A model generated the notes under the pieces. The model was not told where the DNA came from and did no database searches. It saw nothing but the letters and a program-made list of their open reading frames with translations. A program made the translations under genes and the position numbers. DNA of 64,000 nt, from the NCBI GenBank assembly GCA_022828425.1, contig CP094685.1, forward strand, positions 2,852,001 through 2,916,000, in the 5' to 3' direction. Shown here piece by piece: positions 18,719 to 27,706 of the stretch; position 1 is the first letter of the stretch, and each line of letters starts with the position of its first letter. This stretch comes from Candidatus Thiothrix sulfatifontis (GTDB lineage Bacteria > Pseudomonadota > Gammaproteobacteria > Thiotrichales > Thiotrichaceae).

Positions 18719-19087
18719 TTAATAAGCTTCTTGGGGAGCAGTCAACATCATGCCGCGCGGCGGTGGCCCCCCTAAATTACCTTCGCTACGTTGCTCTGGC
18801 GGCAAGTAAGGAATGTCCGCAGTAAATGGTTCGGCGACACCTTGGTCTTGCTGTCTAGCTGCGGCTACTTGCCCAACCGCTGGCGAAACATTACCCTCGG
18901 TAAGTTGCTCCTCAACGTTGCGCTCAGTGCTGAGCGGTGAAACTGGTGAACTGAATGGCTGCTGTTCCACAACTGGAACAGTGGCGACTACGGGTTGTTC
19001 TTGCGTCGTTGGGGTCACAGCATCGCTGAACATCCAAACCAAACCAGCCAGAAATGCCAACGCAAATAAAACACTGTATTTCATCAT
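18719..19087 (-). CDS. membrane-anchored Pro/Gln-rich small protein
   Basis: The 122-residue product starts at the ATG at 19087, with GAGG seven bases upstream; a second ATG follows directly. One hydrophobic segment (residues about 4-20, YSVLFALAFLAGLVWMF) anchors it or acts as an uncleaved signal. The rest is low-complexity, rich in Val, Pro, Gln, Ser and Glu, without Cys, and ends in LGGPPPRGMMLTAPQEAY. No family is recognised. It lies 31 bases before the Tat peptide gene and 54 bases after the lamin-tail gene, so it belongs to the same transcript. It may be a membrane partner of the modification cassette; this is inferred from context only. Confidence 0.6.
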   Translation of the reverse strand: MMKYSVLFALAFLAGLVWMFSDAVTPTTQEQPVVATVPVVEQQPFSSPVSPLSTERNVEEQLTEGNVSPAVGQVAAARQQDQGVAEPFTADIPYLPPEQRSEGNLGGPPPRGMMLTAPQEAY

Positions 19088-19141
19088 AACAATACCTCGC
19101 CCTATCCCATCAAGATGAAATAGGGTTTTCAAGAACAAGCG

Positions 19142-21775
19142 TTAAGGATTTGCAATGGACAAGGTTGTACCATTAGCGAAGCTTGATTTGGTTTTGACCC
19201 AAATGGCTTCCCATGGCTGAATAGAACCACTGCTCAACGGTGTCCCGTAAACATAATTACTGACACCAGAACCATTAGGCCCCCGGATAAATGTTCCGTA
19301 CAACACACTAGCCGTTTCCGCAGCAGCCGGTGTACGGTAAACACTGCCGCTTTTGATCAGAATATCCACCCACTCGATGGCTTGAGCAAACGGGTTGCTC
19401 ACTGCATTTTCCCCATTGCGATAACCAGTGACGTGCAGCGGCACATCAACGCGGCAAACTTCGTTGACACTGACAGGCGTCCCTTGCATGGTCACATTGA
19501 CAGCACCGTTAAGGGTTAGTATCCAATACGCTTTACCGGGTGTCATGCCAGATGTTTTTGTCAGTTTGGTGTATTGCTGAAGGGTGTTATCCACTTCATA
19601 CACCACCCAACGACTACCGTATGGCACAGCATTTAACTCATCGAAAATTTGACTTACCTGATTAGTACTACCCGGATTCAATGGCAAGCCGAACATCGTC
19701 CATTTGTTATTGGGAAGTGCGAAAACACCGGATGTGGTCGATGCAGTGCTACCCCCATTACAGGATTGCGCCTCACCGATAGCAATACTGTCTAAACGCC
19801 CTTTGCGATGCCCCTCTGCCAAATCTTTAGCAGCCTTGCTATCACCGTAGAACACCACATCCCCGGAATCACTCAAGATACCAAGAGTTGCACTAGCATC
19901 CATAAGATTATCCGGCACATCCAATAAACCTTCTGGTGATGCTGCCATGCCCCCCAACAAACCAGTTAGGTCAGCACTCCGCAATGATAAGTTTTTGGCT
20001 GCACCTTCTGGGGTCACGCTGCCATCCCAAGTGTATAAGCGAAAATCTTTCGGGGCTGTGCCTGTCGCTGAATCCGGTGGTCCGGCCAAAATCACGTACT
20101 GCCCGGCATTATTGCGTTGGATTTCACGGATTCCTCGCCCATCCAAATCCAAGCGAATGGGTGCGCCGAATGTTGCCATACCCGCCGTGCCGCCAGCACT
20201 GCTGGTCGCTAATGCATTCATATTGGTAACTGGAATCAACAACGCATGGGTACGCCCGGCACTAGAACCAGCCGTAACCGCAGCTTCTCCGGGTGCGGCA
20301 ACCAGCGGCGCACGAAACCCTAACCACGCGGTAGTGTTGTCAGACGCGAAAGTCAAACCTTCCATCGAAAAACCATTCAGGTTAGCAGACTCGGGCGCAA
20401 GGTTTAAAACCGTACTTGCCACCAAACCTAAGTAGTTCGCTCCTAAACCATGCCCGTTTGCTTGATCCCAAGCCAATAAGTCAGTGCGCAAATGTTTGTA
20501 ATAACCCGCCAAACTGGTGGTTAAACCACTGCCTGAACCACTCAAATCCGTCGCAAAGACACGCCAACGGTCAGGGCGAATCTTGCCACTTTTATTATTA
20601 CTGTGTGATCCCAGCCAGAAAACACGGTTGCCGATCTTGGCTCCGGCTTCCAAATCACTTTCACCATCACATTTTGAACCACTAACACCTTCACAGTTGT
20701 CACCAGCCCCTGTGCCTAACTGCGCATTAGACAAAGGAAAGCTCACCAGCGGCGGACCAGAACGGTTAGTGGCATAAGCCAACAACAGATTGCTAGGTTC
20801 ATCATCCGCTACCAAAGCAGTATTCGCATCGACACGCACGATACTCGACAAGTCAGAACGGCCACTGAGCCAGCGCGTTGCAGCATTCGCGGTGGTTGAA
20901 TTGCTCGCCGCGTACTGGAGGTTAAGATTGGTAATATTCGTGCCGTTGCTCACTGCCACCGTTATTGTCGTGTAACCGATACTGAGCGGCGTGACCGTTA
21001 AAGTCACTGTACCGTTGTTATTAACGGCAGCTGCTGTCGCCACCGCAGGGTTGCTGCTGGTGGTATTCACCGTCAAACTGGCTGCCGGTGTGCCGGTATC
21101 CGCGACGGTGAACACTAACCCTGTCGATGAATAGTAATCGCTGGCATCACCCACCACCCCGGAAATCGCTTGTCCTTCACTGACACCACTCACTTCTGGA
21201 TAAGTACCAACCACAGGTGCGCCCGTAATTTGACCCGGCGAACCAATATCGGAGCCAGTAGACTTGCTGCCGTGAGCATCATTGACTGCACTTGATGTGG
21301 CAGCGGTATTATTGGCGTTCCAACGAAAACTAACACCGCTAGTTGCAGCACCAAAGGATTGGCGGGTTTGTTCCACGCCACTGCTGTTAAACACCGCAAC
21401 AGCATCGCCACTGGCACCAAGACCGACACCGGAGCCACTGTAGTTACCTACTCTTACCCCACTGAACGTACCGCTCCAAACTGATTGAAATGCAGTCACT
21501 TTGCTACTATCGCCTTCCACAAAAACGGCTGATTCACCCGCTGCAATGCTGTCAATACCATTCAACGCCACTGCCTTTGCCAAATCGAAACTGCTATCGT
21601 CCATCTTAAAACCTGTCAGACTCACGGCTGAAGCCCCGGTATTGGTTAATTCAAACCAGTCTACGGTAGCACTGCTGCTCGGCATCGCTTCAGTAATCAC
21701 CAAATCTGCCGTCGCCTGAGCGGAATACAGCAAGCCACTCAAGGCTAATACAATCCCCGTATTAATCTTTTTCAT
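19142..21775 (-). CDS. secreted lamin-tail-domain protein with shared C-terminal domain
   Basis: The 877-residue product has a Sec signal (to about residue 24, ATA), then a lamin-tail domain (about 25-180, LVITEAMPSS and WFELTNTG), an Ig/cadherin-like part (about 190-295), and a middle region (about 300-650) that resembles extracellular esterase/phytase-like beta-propellers but has no motif I trust. The last ~190 residues, from NNKWTMFGLPLNPG on, are nearly the same as the end of the nuclease encoded just upstream. Two Cys near SGSKCDG may pair. The function is probably extracellular; the enzymatic role is unknown. It lies between the nuclease gene and the small-peptide cassette in the same direction. 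Confidence 0.7.
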   Translation of the reverse strand: MKKINTGIVLALSGLLYSAQATADLVITEAMPSSSATVDWFELTNTGASAVSLTGFKMDDSSFDLAKAVALNGIDSIAAGESAVFVEGDSSKVTAFQSVWSGTFSGVRVGNYSGSGVGLGASGDAVAVFNSSGVEQTRQSFGAATSGVSFRWNANNTAATSSAVNDAHGSKSTGSDIGSPGQITGAPVVGTYPEVSGVSEGQAISGVVGDASDYYSSTGLVFTVADTGTPAASLTVNTTSSNPAVATAAAVNNNGTVTLTVTPLSIGYTTITVAVSNGTNITNLNLQYAASNSTTANAATRWLSGRSDLSSIVRVDANTALVADDEPSNLLLAYATNRSGPPLVSFPLSNAQLGTGAGDNCEGVSGSKCDGESDLEAGAKIGNRVFWLGSHSNNKSGKIRPDRWRVFATDLSGSGSGLTTSLAGYYKHLRTDLLAWDQANGHGLGANYLGLVASTVLNLAPESANLNGFSMEGLTFASDNTTAWLGFRAPLVAAPGEAAVTAGSSAGRTHALLIPVTNMNALATSSAGGTAGMATFGAPIRLDLDGRGIREIQRNNAGQYVILAGPPDSATGTAPKDFRLYTWDGSVTPEGAAKNLSLRSADLTGLLGGMAASPEGLLDVPDNLMDASATLGILSDSGDVVFYGDSKAAKDLAEGHRKGRLDSIAIGEAQSCNGGSTASTTSGVFALPNNKWTMFGLPLNPGSTNQVSQIFDELNAVPYGSRWVVYEVDNTLQQYTKLTKTSGMTPGKAYWILTLNGAVNVTMQGTPVSVNEVCRVDVPLHVTGYRNGENAVSNPFAQAIEWVDILIKSGSVYRTPAAAETASVLYGTFIRGPNGSGVSNYVYGTPLSSGSIQPWEAIWVKTKSSFANGTTLSIANP
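19145..19710 (-). repeat. C-terminal domain copy 1 (about 190 codons)
   Basis: This encodes the end of the lamin-tail protein from about NNKWTMFGLPLNPG to the C-terminus. Long exact blocks are shared with the nuclease copy at 21863-22440, for example FDELNAVPYGSRWVVYEVDN and KAYWILTLNGAVNVTMQG, and both end in WEAIWVKTK plus a short Gly/Thr tail. It is a protein-level duplication with DNA similarity, probably a sorting or attachment domain. Confidence 0.85.
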
Positions 21776-21797
21776 AAAAGCTACCCTATCAAGTAAC

Positions 21798-21841
21798 GTT
21801 GTCCCTACCTGCCATCATGTAGGTCAATAGGTAGGGACAAC
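21798..21841. terminator. long hairpin between nuclease and lamin-tail genes
   Basis: GTTGTCCCTACCT (21798-21810) and AGGTAGGGACAAC (21829-21841) form a perfect 13-bp stem with an 18-base loop that can itself pair (ACCT/AGGT). It sits in the 84-base gap between two co-directional genes. No T tract follows on the minus strand, so it may reduce read-through or protect the 3' end of the nuclease mRNA rather than stop transcription fully. Confidence 0.5.
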
Positions 21842-21859
21842 AAAAGTTTTGCAGATAAA

Positions 21860-24800
21860 TTAAGGTGAAGGCATTGCCAATGCAGTCCCTGTAACAAAAC
21901 CAGGCTTAGTTTTTACCCAGATGGCTTCCCATGCCTGAATTAAACCGCTGCTCTGCGACCCGCCGTAGGTATAACCGCCAGTACCAGAGGTACCTGTACC
22001 GCTTGGCCCTTTGATGAAGGTCCCGTAGAGGATATTGTCGGTATTGGCGTTTGTCGGAGTACGATAAACACTGCCGGTCTTGACCAGAATATCGCTCCAC
22101 TCGATCGCCTGTGCGTAAGGGTTGCCGACTGCATTTTCCCCGTTACTGTAACCCGTCGCATGAAGCGGCACATCGAAACGGCACTGGCTATCGGGGCTTA
22201 CCGAAATACCCTGCATGGTCACATTAACAGCCCCATTCAGGGTTAGAATCCAGTAGGCTTTACCAACCGTCATCGTGGAAGTTTTTGCCAGTTTGGTGTA
22301 TTTCTGACTGGTGTTATCAACCTCGTAAACCACCCAGCGACTGCCGTATGGCACAGCATTCAATTCATCGAAAATTTGCTGCACTTGGTTATTAGCACCC
22401 GGATTAAGCGGCAAACCAAACATTGTCCACTTATTGTTAGCCACGGCTAAAGTCGGTGACGTTTCAACTGTCGATGAAGCACTACACGCCAAGTTCAACC
22501 CTACTAGCACCGGGTCATGGTCAGATGAACGGAAAGCACTAGCATTGTAGTAAGACGTATCCTGCGCAGCTTTTTTAAAGGTCATGTCATAATCAAAACC
22601 CACCGGCTCGTCTGCGTTGATGTGCCAAGTGGCAGAACCTGCAACCTTTGCCGCGAGTGATGGGCTGGCAAAAGCATAATCCAAGGTTCCCCATTCCCCA
22701 TCAAAGACATAAGAACTGGAATGGCTGCTGGCTAAATCGACGTAGCCTGCGGCTTTGACCACATCAATCGGGTCTTCTTTGGCATACGCATTGAAATCGC
22801 CTAGTAACAGAATCCGTTGATTAGGCGCACTCGCCAATTGAGTCATCAGGGTTTGCACCGCTGTTTTACGGGTCAGGTTACAATTCCCTTGACCATCGCC
22901 GGTATCCGGGTCGGTGTCACAAGCGGAACCTTTGGATTTAAAATGATTAACCACCACAGTAAAGGCTTGCGCACTCGTACCGCCCACTGGCTTGAACGTC
23001 TGTATTAGGCTTGGACGATTCTTGTCATCGTTATAATCAACGATAGAGTAATTGCCCACGGGTTCAACCTTGGCAGGTTTGTAGATCAGGGCTTGCTTGA
23101 TGGCATCCGTCCCAATGACACCTGTGCTGATGTAAGCATAAGTACCCGCACCGATAGCCGTATTTAAGTTATTCACTAACGTTTGCAGGGCGGTGTCGCT
23201 GCTGTTGTTTTCGATTTCGATCAAACCAACGATGTCGGCATTGATGCCCTTCAAGGCATTCATCAACTTGGTATTTTGACGATCGAACTCAGCCGCATCA
23301 TCAGCACCTCGACATTCCACGTTTGCCGCAGGGCCACACACATTCCCAGCCGAGGTCAGCGTAGTGAAATAATTCAGCACGTTATAACCCGTTACCTTGA
23401 TGTCGCCCCCCACAGTCGGAGGTGTTGTTTCACGAGGGTTAGCCGCCGCAAAGCTGACATTGCTAGTCGGGATAATCCGGTAGATATTTTGGTGTGTGGT
23501 CAGAAAGTTAGAAGCATAATGCACAACGCCAGTAAGATTGCTGGTGGTGTAACCGCTGCGGATAGGGTTATCGTAAGTCAGCACGCCAAAACCGGGGTAT
23601 TGAACAGGGTCAGGATTCTGGTAAGTGTAACTGTCATCCCGTATGCCATCATCCAGAATAACGCGGGCAAGATCATTCGCCGTTGCCTGTGTATTCGCAG
23701 CACTACCCGGTTCAGCAACCTGTGTAGGACTAGGCTGTTTACCGGGAGATGACAGCGTAACTTGCCCCAAACGTGCCAACCAATAAGTCTCAGTCACGGT
23801 CAACGTTTGCGGGAAGCTAACCAGCATTCCTTCGTGTTTTTCCAAATCGCTGGTTGCAGTGAAAGGCAGACTTACGGCAGCAGGTGTGACACTGCCTGTT
23901 CCGCAAACAGCGTAATCTGTAACCGTTTTCAGTTCTGTCAGGTCGAAATATTCGCTAACTGTACCCTTAACCGCAACAATATCGCCAACACTTGGGGTAT
24001 AGCTGCTGTCAAAGACAAAGATACCTTCCGAAGTAGCGCTATTGCCGTCCTGATCGCCATCTTCTTCCTGAACCATGTAACCACTGAGACTTGGCAACAC
24101 CTTGGTGACGACACCCTGAATGGTGACAACCTGATTATTGAGTGGGGATGCAGAACCAGCGCCTTGAACTTCACTAATCTTTTTATCCGCAGTCCCACAT
24201 GCACCCGTAGAAGGTGCTGCTACCGTAATGGTTACTGTGTCCGCCGCTGACGTGTTTCCTTCGTTGTCGGTAACTGTCAGGGAGAAAGTCAGTGCCCCGC
24301 TGATGCCCGTTGAATCAAAGGTTGGTTGCGCCACATTGCTTGCACTCAACGTTACTGCGGTTCCCGCTGTTTGTGTCCACGCATAGCTGGCAATCGTGCC
24401 ATTGGGGTCGGAGCTGGCGGAACCATCTAACGTTACTGTCGCTCCAGCAGTTATGCCAGACTGGTCAGCACCAGCATTCGCTGTCGGAGTACCCGTTGGA
24501 ACACTAACTACCGTATGGCTACCAAGCCCAGAAGATGTATCTTGTGCATAACCGTCCCATTCCGCCGCCGGATCGAAGGCATTACTTGAATCAACATCAC
24601 CAGCAGTGATAGAACTTTTACGGCGCAGCGTCATATTTAACGTTGATACACTACCGCTAATCCAAGCGGTGCCGGGATCTTCCCCGACCTTACCAAACGA
24701 ATCTACTACAGTAGTGCCATTTTTCTTCAAAACAAGCGCATCATCGCCATTGAAAGCCGTAACGCCGCTGTTAATTATATTCGCTAAACCTTTGATAGTA

Positions 24801-25075
24801 GTGCTTGCACTGCCATTAGCAATTACATAAGTGGCTTTGCTACCTAAAGTGCCGGAAAGAGTCATGGAACTGCCAGAGGTAGCATTTCCGTTTGAGTACA
24901 GCTCTATCTTGTATAAAGACAAATCAACAGGATTACTGTCTGGGTTGTAAATTTCTATAGCCTTGTTGTTACTAGAACCTTCAAGGTATTCGGAAAAAAA
25001 CAATTCAGCCAACGCAGGCTTGGCAACAAACAACGACCCCAAAGCCGATAAATAGATTAAATGCTTGGCATTCAT
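21860..25075 (-). CDS. ExeM/NucH family extracellular nuclease
   Basis: The 1071-residue product has a Sec signal (KPALA, to about 23), an N-terminal lamin-tail domain (about 24-190, FSEYLEGSSNNKAIEIYNP), a PKD-type domain (about 195-290), an OB-like ExeM region, and an endonuclease/exonuclease/phosphatase domain (about 565-875) with VGLIEIENN, LLGDFNAY and SDHDPVLVGL as metal and catalytic motifs. It ends in a ~190-residue domain shared with the next protein. ExeM/NucH enzymes degrade extracellular DNA for nutrients or biofilm control, which fits phosphate scavenging. GGGGTG precedes the ATG. The AT-rich upstream region has no PhoB box that I can see. Confidence 0.9.
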   Translation of the reverse strand: MNAKHLIYLSALGSLFVAKPALAELFFSEYLEGSSNNKAIEIYNPDSNPVDLSLYKIELYSNGNATSGSSMTLSGTLGSKATYVIANGSASTTIKGLANIINSGVTAFNGDDALVLKKNGTTVVDSFGKVGEDPGTAWISGSVSTLNMTLRRKSSITAGDVDSSNAFDPAAEWDGYAQDTSSGLGSHTVVSVPTGTPTANAGADQSGITAGATVTLDGSASSDPNGTIASYAWTQTAGTAVTLSASNVAQPTFDSTGISGALTFSLTVTDNEGNTSAADTVTITVAAPSTGACGTADKKISEVQGAGSASPLNNQVVTIQGVVTKVLPSLSGYMVQEEDGDQDGNSATSEGIFVFDSSYTPSVGDIVAVKGTVSEYFDLTELKTVTDYAVCGTGSVTPAAVSLPFTATSDLEKHEGMLVSFPQTLTVTETYWLARLGQVTLSSPGKQPSPTQVAEPGSAANTQATANDLARVILDDGIRDDSYTYQNPDPVQYPGFGVLTYDNPIRSGYTTSNLTGVVHYASNFLTTHQNIYRIIPTSNVSFAAANPRETTPPTVGGDIKVTGYNVLNYFTTLTSAGNVCGPAANVECRGADDAAEFDRQNTKLMNALKGINADIVGLIEIENNSSDTALQTLVNNLNTAIGAGTYAYISTGVIGTDAIKQALIYKPAKVEPVGNYSIVDYNDDKNRPSLIQTFKPVGGTSAQAFTVVVNHFKSKGSACDTDPDTGDGQGNCNLTRKTAVQTLMTQLASAPNQRILLLGDFNAYAKEDPIDVVKAAGYVDLASSHSSSYVFDGEWGTLDYAFASPSLAAKVAGSATWHINADEPVGFDYDMTFKKAAQDTSYYNASAFRSSDHDPVLVGLNLACSASSTVETSPTLAVANNKWTMFGLPLNPGANNQVQQIFDELNAVPYGSRWVVYEVDNTSQKYTKLAKTSTMTVGKAYWILTLNGAVNVTMQGISVSPDSQCRFDVPLHATGYSNGENAVGNPYAQAIEWSDILVKTGSVYRTPTNANTDNILYGTFIKGPSGTGTSGTGGYTYGGSQSSGLIQAWEAIWVKTKPGFVTGTALAMPSP
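21863..22440 (-). repeat. C-terminal domain copy 2 (about 190 codons)
   Basis: This encodes the end of the ExeM/NucH nuclease and matches the copy at 19145-19710. Differences cluster in loops (for example a Gly/Thr-rich insert SGTGTSGTGGYTYG). Both copies have one Cys in the middle (RVDVPLH versus RFDVPLH context). The identity of exact blocks suggests recent duplication or gene conversion. Confidence 0.85.
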
Positions 25076-25177
25076 GAATCACCCCAAAAAATTTGTGAAT
25101 AAATTAATTCAAGAACAGATGCCATTTATAATTACATAATAAGTAATATCTATTTATTAAGATTATATTATTTTTTT

Positions 25178-25207
25178 ATGTAAAAAACCCTGTAAGCGAG
25201 TACAGGG
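25178..25207 (-). terminator. intrinsic terminator after zinc-ribbon membrane protein gene
   Basis: CCCTGTA and TACAGGG form a 7-bp stem with a 6-base loop; on the minus strand it is followed by TTTTTTA. It ends the transcript of the 96-residue protein gene and separates it from the nuclease operon. Confidence 0.8.
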
Positions 25208-25241
25208 CTTTCGGTTATGCTTAATTTGTATCTAGCCTTTC

Positions 25242-25532
25242 TTAATCACCGCCATCACCCCAGCCAATATCGCCCCCGTTATCACCACCACCGTGGCGCG
25301 GTTTTACCCAGTCCATATACCCGCACATCTCGCAGCGATGCTCCTCTCTGCGGGTAATCGCGTTGACAGCGCCCGTCGGCTGGTATGCGCCTTGCGTCTT
25401 ACACGCCGGGCAACGTGACCGCGAGCGCCATCGGTACACTTTCCAGAGTAAAATGAGCGCTATTAACCCCCCAGTAAACGCGATATTGAACACCGCCAAG
25501 CCATCGCCCATAAACCAAGATAAAATATCCAT
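25242..25532 (-). CDS. small membrane protein with zinc ribbon and Gly/Asp tail
   Basis: The 96-residue product has one hydrophobic helix (about residues 12-31, VFNIAFTGGLIALILLWKVY), a basic stretch, a zinc ribbon (CPAC at 41-44 and CEMC near 67-70) and a Gly/Asp-rich tail (GGGDNGGDIGWGDGGD). The order resembles the C-terminal part of TPM-domain proteins, but the TPM domain itself is absent. AGGGTG lies before the ATG. It is set between two intrinsic terminators, so it is a single-gene unit. The function is unknown. Confidence 0.6.
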   Translation of the reverse strand: MDILSWFMGDGLAVFNIAFTGGLIALILLWKVYRWRSRSRCPACKTQGAYQPTGAVNAITRREEHRCEMCGYMDWVKPRHGGGDNGGDIGWGDGGD

Positions 25533-25544
25533 GTTTCACCCTCA

Positions 25545-25573
25545 CAAAAACTGCCATGTTAAACACGGCAGTT
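25545..25573 (-). terminator. intrinsic terminator after CpdB-like gene
   Basis: AACTGCCATGTT and AACACGGCAGTT form a 12-bp stem with one G-T wobble and a single-base centre; on the minus strand it is followed by TTTTTG. It ends the cyclic phosphodiesterase transcript just before the start of the 96-residue protein gene. Confidence 0.8.
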
Positions 25574-25619
25574 GGGTGACAACAGGTTTTGATGGCTAGG
25601 CGGTCGCTCAAAAAAGGGC

Positions 25620-27608
25620 TTACTTGCTCAAGTCGATGCTGTAAGTACAGTCACCGTTCTCGTCTTTCGCCGCACTGGTTTGGGTCACATTGGCAATGCC
25701 ATCAGCCGTCGCTACTGCCAGCTTGTCGCAAGCCGATTTGAACGTGACCGCGCCGCCGGTCAGTGTCGGGGCAAAACGCCAGTTCTTATCCGCACCGCTA
25801 TTCGCTTTGGTCAGGGTTTTGGTGGTTTTGATGTATTCCACAATCATGTCGCGGTTGGTATCCGGTGATTCAAAAATCGTTTGGCTACCATTCAAACCGG
25901 CAAACCCACCGCCGCCCGAAGCACGGTAATTGTTGGTTGCCACGATGAATTCCTGCGCATCCGTCACTGGCACGCCTTGGTAACTCAGGTTCTTGATGCG
26001 GCTGCCCACGGCGGCGGCAACATCAATCTCATACGTCACGCCATCTATCACGTCAAAGTTGTAGGACGGGAAAGTGGTATCAATCAGCTCCTGAGCCTCG
26101 GCCTTGGTCGGGTCAATGGTCTTGAAATATTGCGCGGATTTTTCCAGCCAAGCTTTAACCGCTTTACCGTCAATTTTTACCGCTTGCACGGTATTCGGGT
26201 AAAGATACAAATCGGCGACGTTCTTGATTGCCACCCCACCCGCAGGAATATCGGTGTAACCCGACCCCCGGAAATTCATCTTAAACGGTGCTGCGGCTGA
26301 CAACACCGGCAAACTGGCGTATTGCGGCAAATTGGCTTTCACGTAGTCATTGACGTAACGGGTTTGCGCCTTATTGATCAGCTCCAGCGCGGTGGTATCC
26401 CCCACATGCGAGAAGAAGCTGGCAATCGGCATTTCACTCGTGCCAATCGGGGTGCTGACGTAAGTGACGGTGGCGTCGTGTTCCGCTTGCACCAGTGTTT
26501 TCACCTGTGGATCGGGTGCGACGTAGCCGGTGGTTGTGCCTGCGGCATCCTTAATCGCAATCGGGCGGATTTCGCTTTTGGAACTGGCAACAGACCATTT
26601 GCCGTCTTTTTGCTCCAGCTCCAGCGTGATCACGCCCAAATGGTTGCCCCAGAAACCGGGCATCACCGCAGGTACACCATTCACTTTGCCGGTTTTGTTA
26701 TCCACTTTCGGAATATCGGCGTAGGCTTTGCCATCCGGGAAAAAGCTGTGGGAATGCCCCATGATCATGGCATGAATGCCGGGTACTTCTGCCACGTAGT
26801 TACCGGCGCTTTCCAAGTCTGCCGAGTACGGTTGTTTGGTCATGCCGCCGTGGTTGAGCGCAACGATGATGTCAGCACCCTTGGCTTTGAGTTCTGCCAC
26901 GGCTTTGGTCGCGCCTTCTTTGATGCCTTCGGTGATGACTTTGCCATCCAGATGGCGCTTATCCCACAAGACGATTTGCGGTGGGGTAACGCCGAAAACA
27001 CCGATCTTAAGCGGTTTGCCGTCGATGGTTTTTTCGACGATGGTGGTTGCAGGGTAACGTGGCTTTTTGTCATCGGCATTCAGCACATTGGCAACCACGA
27101 TGGGGAAATTAGCGCCCGTGCAGCCGTTCTTGCCGGTCACTTGATCCAGCCAAGGCAGACCGTAGTTGAATTCGTGGTTGCCGTAAGCCATTGCATCGTA
27201 ACGCAAGTAGTTCATCACTTTGATTTGAGCAGCGGTTTCGCCGCACGTCACGGGCTTGACTGCCGCTTGATAATCCGACATTGCCGTGCCTTGCAGAGTG
27301 TCGCCATTGTCCAGCAGGATGCTGTTGGGGTATTGCGCCCGTGCTTGTTGGATCAGGGCGGCGGTGCGTTCCAGACCAATGGTCTTGTCTTCGGTGGTTT
27401 TGTAGTAGTCGTAAGACAGGATATTGGTGTGGACGTCGGTGGTAGCGAGGATAGCGAGGGTGGCTTTCGCCGCACTGGTGGTGTTAGTCGTATCGCTCGT
27501 GGTGGCGGCTTCATCATTGTTGTTGCAGCCGGAAACCAGCAGGACACTGGCAGATAAGGCTAAAAGAATACTCAATGACCAAGGTCTGTGGACGTTTTTC
27601 AGCTTCAT
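25620..27608 (-). CDS. 2',3'-cyclic-nucleotide phosphodiesterase/3'-nucleotidase lipoprotein (CpdB-like)
   Basis: The 662-residue product has a lipoprotein signal ending LLVSGC (Cys28). Metallophosphatase motifs are LATTDVHTNI, GNHEFNYG, LNHGGM and GHSHSFF; the C-terminal 5_nucleotid_C domain has FKMNFRGSGYTDIPAGGVAI and SGGGGFAGL. This layout is CpdB: hydrolysis of 2',3'-cyclic nucleotides from RNA decay and then of 3'-nucleotides, outside the cytoplasm. The post-lipobox tail is NNNDEA. It would work after the ExeM nuclease and together with the 5'-nucleotidase to free phosphate from nucleic acids. A weak PhoB-like site lies 42 bases upstream. Confidence 0.9.
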   Translation of the reverse strand: MKLKNVHRPWSLSILLALSASVLLVSGCNNNDEAATTSDTTNTTSAAKATLAILATTDVHTNILSYDYYKTTEDKTIGLERTAALIQQARAQYPNSILLDNGDTLQGTAMSDYQAAVKPVTCGETAAQIKVMNYLRYDAMAYGNHEFNYGLPWLDQVTGKNGCTGANFPIVVANVLNADDKKPRYPATTIVEKTIDGKPLKIGVFGVTPPQIVLWDKRHLDGKVITEGIKEGATKAVAELKAKGADIIVALNHGGMTKQPYSADLESAGNYVAEVPGIHAMIMGHSHSFFPDGKAYADIPKVDNKTGKVNGVPAVMPGFWGNHLGVITLELEQKDGKWSVASSKSEIRPIAIKDAAGTTTGYVAPDPQVKTLVQAEHDATVTYVSTPIGTSEMPIASFFSHVGDTTALELINKAQTRYVNDYVKANLPQYASLPVLSAAAPFKMNFRGSGYTDIPAGGVAIKNVADLYLYPNTVQAVKIDGKAVKAWLEKSAQYFKTIDPTKAEAQELIDTTFPSYNFDVIDGVTYEIDVAAAVGSRIKNLSYQGVPVTDAQEFIVATNNYRASGGGGFAGLNGSQTIFESPDTNRDMIVEYIKTTKTLTKANSGADKNWRFAPTLTGGAVTFKSACDKLAVATADGIANVTQTSAAKDENGDCTYSIDLSK

Positions 27609-27649
27609 GGGGCGCTCCGTGGGAAACGTTGAGAATCCGGTGCATGGTG

Positions 27650-27667
27650 CTGACTGAAGCGTTACAG
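27650..27667 (-). promoter_or_regulatory. weak PhoB-box-like site before CpdB-like gene
   Basis: On the minus strand the site is CTGTAACGCTTCAGTCAG: half-sites CTGTAAC and CAGTCAG at 11-base spacing, each matching five of seven consensus positions. The first half is the same as at the pstC site. The position, 42 bases before the ATG, is suitable. Confidence 0.45.
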
Positions 27668-27706
27668 GGGTGCGAATGTTTGGTGATGTTTTTGTGATAA
27701 TGTGTA

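Noticed and set aside
26322..27557. 411-codon plus-strand frame within the CpdB-like gene
   Set aside because: It is a shadow of a strongly conserved phosphatase gene; no motif is recognised.
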